From Paracoccaceae bacterium (GTDB lineage Bacteria; Pseudomonadota; Alphaproteobacteria; Rhodobacterales; Rhodobacteraceae), in contig JALSHL010000270.1 of NCBI GenBank assembly GCA_026982255.1, positions 1 through 10,070 on the forward strand: a DNA stretch of 10,070 nt. Reading direction: 5' to 3'. The notes below the pieces were generated by a model, which did no database searches, was not told where the DNA came from, and saw only the letters and a program-made list of their open reading frames with translations. This document shows, piece after piece, positions 6,891-10,070 of the stretch (position 1 is its first letter; the number at the start of each line of letters is the position of its first letter). Position numbers and translations under genes: made by a program.

Positions 6891-7550
6891 ATGTCAACCA
6901 GTCCGAAACTGAAGCTCTATGAGGAGTTCGCCGCCATTGCGCGGGCGCTCGGTAATGCGCATCGCATTGATATACTTGAACACCTTGGACAGGGCGAGCG
7001 CGGAGTGGATGCGCTGGCGGCCAAGGTCGGGCTTTCGACGGCCAATACCTCGCAACATTTGCAGTTGCTCAAAAGGGTCGGTCTGGTCGAATCGCGGCGC
7101 GACGGGAAGTATATTCTCTATCGGTTGAAGGGGGACAATGTGCTGACGCTGCTCGGCGCGCTGTTCGAGGTGGGCGAAAACAACCTTGCCGAAGTGGACA
7201 AGGTGTTGCGCGGCTATTTCCACAAACGCGACGACATGGAAGCGGTCAGCCATGCGGAGTTGCTGAAGCGCAGCCGCGACGGACTGGTGACGGTGCTGGA
7301 TGTGCGCCCGAAAGACGAATTCGAAATGGACCACCTGCCGGGGGCGGTGAATATTCCGCTGGAGGAACTGGAAAGCCGCCTGTCCGAGGTCAATCCGGCG
7401 CAGGAGGTGATCGCCTATTGCCGTGGCCCCTATTGCGTGCTGTCGTTCGAGGCGGTTGCCGCCCTGCGTAAACGCGGCATCAAGGCAAGACGGATGGAGG
7501 ACGGGTTGCCGGAGTGGCGGGCGGCCGGATTGCCGCTGGAACGGTCCTGA
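6891..7550 (+). CDS. ArsR-family transcriptional regulator fused to a rhodanese domain
   Basis: The 219-aa protein binds DNA through a winged helix at residues ~10-90: LGNAHRIDILEHL, then the recognition helix in LSTANTSQHLQLLKRVGLV and the wing RRDGKYILYRL. Residues ~120-215 form a rhodanese domain with VTVLDVRPKDEF, HLPGAVNIPLEELESRL and the active-site loop YCRGPYCVLS. The only cysteines are Cys177 and Cys182 in that loop. The metal or dithiol cysteines of ArsR/SmtB and the HTH-domain cysteines of BigR/SqrR-type persulfide sensors are absent. Sensing would therefore have to run through the rhodanese loop, an inference. The ATG at 6891 is preferred; a GTG at 6876 would add MWVCP without a ribosome site. 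Its position divergent from the desaturase and TVP38-rhodanese operon suggests it controls that operon and itself. Confidence 0.93.
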   Translation: MSTSPKLKLYEEFAAIARALGNAHRIDILEHLGQGERGVDALAAKVGLSTANTSQHLQLLKRVGLVESRRDGKYILYRLKGDNVLTLLGALFEVGENNLAEVDKVLRGYFHKRDDMEAVSHAELLKRSRDGLVTVLDVRPKDEFEMDHLPGAVNIPLEELESRLSEVNPAQEVIAYCRGPYCVLSFEAVAALRKRGIKARRMEDGLPEWRAAGLPLERS

Positions 7551-7594
7551 AACGCGGGCACGACGGCTTTGGTGGAAAATGTTGCGGTGCGGTA

Positions 7595-7623
7595 TTGACT
7601 TTTGTGCGATGCAACAATATCTG
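7595..7623 (+). promoter_or_regulatory. Candidate promoter of the small RNA
   Basis: TTGACT (7595-7600) and TATCTG (7618-7623) are separated by 17 bases. This would place the transcript start near 7629-7631, just before the first hairpin. The -35 matches the housekeeping consensus in 5 of 6 positions; the -10 is weaker. Confidence 0.5.
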
Positions 7624-7629
7624 GGAATC

Positions 7630-7711
7630 AAGCGATGTTCTTCATCGTGTATCCCGTTTGCGGGATACGTCCTCCCTGAACTTGAGCCGCCGTTTGTGCG
7701 GCTCTTTTTTT
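7630..7711 (+). ncRNA. Candidate ~80-nt small RNA with three hairpins and an intrinsic terminator
   Basis: The stretch between the regulator gene and the minus-strand amidohydrolase has a full small-RNA layout. Hairpin 1 is cgatg(7633-7637)/catcg(7643-7647). Hairpin 2 has a perfect 8-bp stem, gtatcccg(7649-7656)/cgggatac(7661-7668), with a TTTG loop. A single-stranded linker gtcctccctgaactt (7669-7683) follows, and then the terminator hairpin. The linker contains a CCTCCC run that could pair with Shine-Dalgarno sequences, a feature of some Rhodobacter stress sRNAs (CcsR/cuckoo type). No open reading frame with a ribosome site is present, and the next gene is on the other strand, so this is not a leader of that gene. 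It could instead be the structured 3' UTR of the ArsR-rhodanese mRNA, processed or not. I do not recognise a named family. Confidence 0.6.
7684..7711 (+). terminator. Rho-independent terminator
   Basis: The 7-bp stem gagccgc (7684-7690) / gcggctc (7698-7704), with a cgtttgt loop, is followed directly by seven T (7705-7711). It would end the candidate small RNA and any read-through from the ArsR-rhodanese gene. On the other strand no T-run follows, so it does not serve the amidohydrolase gene. Confidence 0.88.
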
Positions 7712-7713
7712 GT

Positions 7714-8574
7714 CTATTCGGCCGCGATACTGCCGCTGGCGGAGCCAAGAGCGGCAATCTGGCGGGTGATCCCGGCCAGAGTATCGCAAATGGCATCGAA
7801 GTCATCGCGCGGCTGGATGGCATATTCGTCCATATAGACGGAGCGGTTGATTTCCACCTGCACCGCGTGACGGTTGCGGGTCGGATGGCCGTAGTGCTGC
7901 GTGATGTAACCGCCGGCGAAGGGTTTGTTGCGGGCAACGCGGAAACCGGCGTCATTGAAAATGCCGATAACGGCCTCGGTAATCCAGGCGCTGGCGGAGG
8001 TGCCGAAACGGTCGCCGATAACGACATCCGGAAAAGGGGTGTTTTCGCGTTCGAGGTGGGAGATCGCCTCGTTCGGCATGGAGTGGCAATCGACGAGGAT
8101 GGCAATACCGAACCGCGCGTGCTGTTCCGACAACAGCGCCGCAAGACGGGCGTGATAGGGGCGGTAGGCGAGGTTGAGACGGCGGTTGGCCTCTTGCAGG
8201 CTCATCTTGCCGCTGCGGATGGCGCGATGGCCGCCGACGACGCGGGGGATAACCCCGAGACCGGCGGCAATACGCGGGTTGATGCCGTGGTAGCGCACAC
8301 CGCGCACAAGGGCGGGGTCGAGTTCCGTATCCGCACGGTTCAGATCCACATAGGCACGCGGGAAACGGGCGGCGAGCAGAGGGGCACCGAAATCGGGGGC
8401 GCGGGCGAACAGGCGGTCGACGAAGGCGTCTTCGGAACTGCGGATGGCCTGCGAATCAAGGCGGGTCATGGCCAGCAGGTCCTCGGGGTATTCGTTGCCG
8501 CTGTGGGGCGAGCTGAACACCACGCAGGAGCGCGGATCCCCGGGCAGATGCAATGTATAGGCCGGTTGCGACAT
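7714..8574 (-). CDS. N-formylglutamate amidohydrolase family protein
   Basis: The family consists of zinc hydrolases that remove the formyl group from N-formyl-L-glutamate, the last step of one histidine degradation route; relatives act on other N-formyl amino acids. The 286-aa chain shows the expected order: FSSPHSGNEYP near the N-terminus (metal-binding His region), EDAFVDRLF, FPRAYVDLNR, then LVDCHSMP and QVEINRSVYMDE near the end. The start was set at 8574 because GAGG at 8581-8584 sits 6 bases before it; an upstream ATG at 8628 would add 18 residues without family character. No other histidine-use gene (hutH, hutU, hutI, hutF) is near, so its role may be outside that pathway. The stop lies 2 bases from the terminator T-run of the opposing small RNA. 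Confidence 0.88.
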   Translation of the reverse strand: MSQPAYTLHLPGDPRSCVVFSSPHSGNEYPEDLLAMTRLDSQAIRSSEDAFVDRLFARAPDFGAPLLAARFPRAYVDLNRADTELDPALVRGVRYHGINPRIAAGLGVIPRVVGGHRAIRSGKMSLQEANRRLNLAYRPYHARLAALLSEQHARFGIAILVDCHSMPNEAISHLERENTPFPDVVIGDRFGTSASAWITEAVIGIFNDAGFRVARNKPFAGGYITQHYGHPTRNRHAVQVEINRSVYMDEYAIQPRDDFDAICDTLAGITRQIAALGSASGSIAAE

Positions 8575-8580
8575 AAAATT

Positions 8581-8584
8581 CCTC
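8581..8584 (-). promoter_or_regulatory. Ribosome binding site deciding the start of the amidohydrolase
   Basis: The minus-strand GAGG (in cgaggaatttt) lies 6 bases before the ATG at 8574. No comparable site precedes the longer start at 8628. Confidence 0.65.
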
Positions 8585-8634
8585 GATCGGGCTTCGTTGT
8601 CAGCATAGACCGGATAAGTTCTTTGCAAAAGCCC

Positions 8635-8663
8635 TTGAACCCTGCGGCGACTCCTTTTATAGA
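8635..8663 (+). promoter_or_regulatory. Promoter of tRNA-Val (and probably rpmJ)
   Basis: TTGAAC (8635-8640) and TATAGA (8658-8663) are spaced by 17 bases, predicting a start near 8670, about 37 bases before the mature tRNA. No other likely promoter is seen between the tRNA and rpmJ, so it probably drives both. Confidence 0.6.
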
Positions 8664-8706
8664 CACCCCACGCGAGCGGTGCTTTGGCAGCGCTTGTTTG
8701 CTTTTC

Positions 8707-8781
8707 GGGCGTATAGCTCAGCGGGAGAGCACTTCGTTGACATCGAAGGGGTCACTGGTTCAATCCCAGTTACGCCCACCA
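8707..8781 (+). tRNA. tRNA-Val (anticodon GAC), CCA encoded
   Basis: A full cloverleaf can be drawn. The acceptor stem gggcgta (8707-8713) pairs with tacgccc (8771-8777) without mismatch. The D stem is gctc/gagc. The anticodon stem cttcg/cgaag holds the loop ttgacat with anticodon GAC at 8739-8741. The T stem actgg/ccagt holds ttcaatc. The discriminator base is A8778 and the CCA tail (8779-8781) is encoded. GAC reads GUC and GUU codons for valine. The variable loop is the short 5-base type. No duplicated 3' end was noticed downstream that would point to an integrated element. Confidence 0.96.
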
Positions 8782-8830
8782 TTCCCCCCGCAGGAATGGA
8801 ACCGGAATTAACAGGCGCAACACCCGCGCC
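8779..8830 (+). other. Two hairpins between tRNA-Val and rpmJ
   Basis: Hairpin A pairs ccattcc (8779-8785) with ggaatgg (8793-8799), a perfect 7-bp stem that includes the tRNA's own CCA end. Hairpin B pairs ggcgc (8814-8818) with gcgcc (8826-8830). Neither has a T-run, so they are not intrinsic terminators. They could guide 3' processing of the tRNA and shape the rpmJ leader. The function is inference. Confidence 0.45.
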
Positions 8831-8848
8831 GCTGATAGGAGAGAGACT

Positions 8849-8974
8849 ATGAAAGTCAAGAACTCGCTTCGCTCCCTGAAGGCGCGTCATCGCGATTGCC
8901 GTGTTGTTCGCCGCAAAGGCCGTGTTTATGTGATCAACAAAACACAGCCCCGCTTCAAGGCGCGTCAGGGCTGA
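8849..8974 (+). CDS. rpmJ: 50S ribosomal protein L36
   Basis: This 41-aa basic protein is part of the large ribosomal subunit. It begins MKVKNSLRSLKARHRDCRVV and ends NKTQPRFKARQG, the recognised L36 frame. Classical L36 binds zinc through a C-x2-C...C...H set. Here only Cys17 remains and the other ligand positions are replaced, so this is the zinc-independent form usual in Alphaproteobacteria. A strong AGGAG (8837-8841) lies 7 bases before the ATG. The gene follows tRNA-Val by 67 bases, with no separate promoter seen, and ends in its own terminator. Confidence 0.95.
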   Translation: MKVKNSLRSLKARHRDCRVVRRKGRVYVINKTQPRFKARQG

Positions 8975-9001
8975 TTGCCCCGACATTGTGAATTCGGAAA
9001 G

Positions 9002-9024
9002 GCCGCGTTTTTACGCGGCTTTTT
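9002..9024 (+). terminator. Rho-independent terminator after rpmJ
   Basis: The 7-bp stem gccgcgt (9002-9008) / acgcggc (9013-9019), with a TTTT loop, is followed by five T (9020-9024). It lies 28 bases after the rpmJ stop and just before the convergent gene's stop at 9031. The minus strand has only a weak T-run after the stem, so its use by the convergent gene is doubtful. Confidence 0.85.
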
Positions 9025-9030
9025 CTTTGG

Positions 9031-10070
9031 CTACCCCATAAGCAGCGCCCGCACCGTTGCCGGATCGACATAGCCGGTCTGGTTCAGCCCCTTGCTGCCC
9101 TGATAGGCGCGGATGGCGTTGCGGGTGGTGGCGGTGAAATTACCGTCGACTATACCCGGATTGAACCCCAGTCCCTTGAGCCGGCTTTCGATCAGCAGAC
9201 GGGTGGCGGGATTGAGGCCGAGGCGGGCCTCGGTCGCGCGGGCGGTGTCCAGCGGATCGGGTTCGGCCGGTGTCGGATCGAGGGCCTCTACCCGCGCACG
9301 GGCGATATCGGCATAGAGACCGTCGGGGAAATCGGCCAGATAGGCGCGGTAGCTGTCGGCGGTATTCGCGCCCACGGCGGCAGTCCATGCTTCGGTATCG
9401 GCGGCCTCGCGCTCGGCCGCGACGATTTCGGCAAGGGCGGCTTTGGCCTCGGCGGAATGCAGACCGTCAGGGTAGCGGTCGAGGTAAAGCTCCAGATCGG
9501 ACTTGCGGCCCGACAGGCCGGTGGCGTTCCAGTAGAAATTGTCGTCCCGTGCAAGTGCTGCGCGGCGGGCATCGGCCTGCGCGGCGAGGTTGGCGATCTG
9601 GTCGGCGTCGAGATAGCCTGTGTGTTCCAGTCCCTGATCCTCTTGCCAGTTGGAAATGGCACCGCGTGATCCGCGACCGAAAAGGCCGTCGATTCCGCGG
9701 GTATCGTAGCCCAGAACCGTCAGGTCGCGCTGGATATCCTTGCGCGCCGCACGGGTCAGGCGCAGGGCCTTCTCGATGTCTTCGGGGGTCGGTTCCAGCG
9801 GGGTGGCGAGGGCCTCTAACCGGGCGCGGGCAGTGGTGGCGAAGATGCCATCGGGGAAGCGGCGCAGGTATTCTTCGAGGTCCGCCGCCTTGCCGCTTTT
9901 GTCCGCTACAGCCCAGAGGGTTTGCTCGGCCAGAAGGTCGATCCAGTTGGCGGGAGTTTCGGCCGCTGCCGCTGCGGGCGGTGCGGGAACAAGCGCCACG
10001 TCGGGAGAAACGAACCCTTCGACCTGAAGGGCGGGGTCGGCGGAGGCGAGGGCCTCGGACAGGGGTTTGG
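9031..10070 (-). CDS. Repeat protein with two peptidoglycan-binding domains (N-terminus beyond window)
   Basis: The frame is open from the right edge (base 10068) to the TAG at 9031-9033, 345 residues, with no convincing start inside. A GTG at 9999 exists but has no ribosome site, and the frame is open above it. After an Ala/Pro-rich linker (~9970-9995) come, in order: an FPDG repeat (about 9948-9808: NWIDLL...YLRRFPDGIFATTARARLEAL), a PG_binding_1-like domain (9741-9586: RKDIQRDLTVLGY..GIDGLFG..SRGAISNWQ), two more FPDG repeats (9546-9424 and 9399-9280) and a second PG-binding domain at the C-terminus (9198-9037: RLKGLGFNPGIVDGNFTATTRNAIRAYQ). The domains suggest an envelope protein that touches cell wall. 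Similar YL..FPDG repeats occur in alphaproteobacterial caspase-like (peptidase C14) proteins, so the missing N-terminus may be enzymatic, but this cannot be seen. Confidence 0.8.
   Translation of the reverse strand, partial: KPLSEALASADPALQVEGFVSPDVALVPAPPAAAAAETPANWIDLLAEQTLWAVADKSGKAADLEEYLRRFPDGIFATTARARLEALATPLEPTPEDIEKALRLTRAARKDIQRDLTVLGYDTRGIDGLFGRGSRGAISNWQEDQGLEHTGYLDADQIANLAAQADARRAALARDDNFYWNATGLSGRKSDLELYLDRYPDGLHSAEAKAALAEIVAAEREAADTEAWTAAVGANTADSYRAYLADFPDGLYADIARARVEALDPTPAEPDPLDTARATEARLGLNPATRLLIESRLKGLGFNPGIVDGNFTATTRNAIRAYQGSKGLNQTGYVDPATVRALLMG

Noticed and set aside
8740..8781. tRNA-Val 3' end as an integration attachment site
   Set aside because: No repeat of the tRNA end, integrase gene or foreign-looking segment is seen on either side within the window.
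7423..8811. Long plus-strand open frame (462 codons) opposite the amidohydrolase and across the tRNA
   Set aside because: It is the high-GC antisense shadow of the amidohydrolase, overlaps the regulator's end, the terminator and the tRNA, and its product has no family character or ribosome site.

Overview
The window looks like a high-GC alphaproteobacterial chromosome, most likely a Rhodobacterales (roseobacter-type) marine or soil bacterium. The reasons are the GC-rich codon use, a Pol IV with an N-terminal zinc-finger extension ending in a KFG...KKGRGL tail, a zinc-poor 41-residue L36, an ArsR-rhodanese regulator and a flavin oxidoreductase of the N-methyl-amine demethylase type. The lineage is inferred from protein character, not from a marker search.

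Region 1 (1-1480) is a rearranged, IS-associated patch. It opens with the 3' part of an IS5-family transposase that runs in from the left edge. The terminal repeat right after its stop codon abuts a second, oppositely oriented terminal repeat, giving a perfect 22-bp palindrome. Next come two broken amino-sugar recycling genes fused head to head: a C-terminal piece of nagA on the minus strand and a murQ without its first ~25 codons on the plus strand. A third copy of the same IS terminal sequence begins at the murQ stop codon.

Region 2 (1570-4978) holds an intact 677-aa FMN/FAD/Fe-S-type NADH:flavin oxidoreductase and dinB (DNA polymerase IV). The 3' end of dinB also encodes a terminator for the convergent minus-strand operon.

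Region 3 (4979-7550) is a compact divergent module. A sterol-desaturase-like di-iron membrane protein and a TVP38/TMEM64 membrane protein with a C-terminal rhodanese domain form an 8-nt-overlapping minus-strand operon. Facing them is an ArsR-type regulator that itself carries a C-terminal rhodanese domain. Two fused rhodanese domains in divergent neighbours suggest sulfane-sulfur or persulfide sensing and response; this is inference.

Region 4 (7551-10070) contains a strong candidate small RNA with its own promoter and rho-independent terminator, a stand-alone N-formylglutamate amidohydrolase (minus), tRNA-Val(GAC) with a good promoter, rpmJ (L36) probably co-transcribed with the tRNA and followed by a terminator, and the C-terminal part of a protein that alternates FPDG repeats with peptidoglycan-binding domains and runs off the right edge. 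No CRISPR array, prophage or rRNA is visible. No gene-free stretch exceeds 300 bases.
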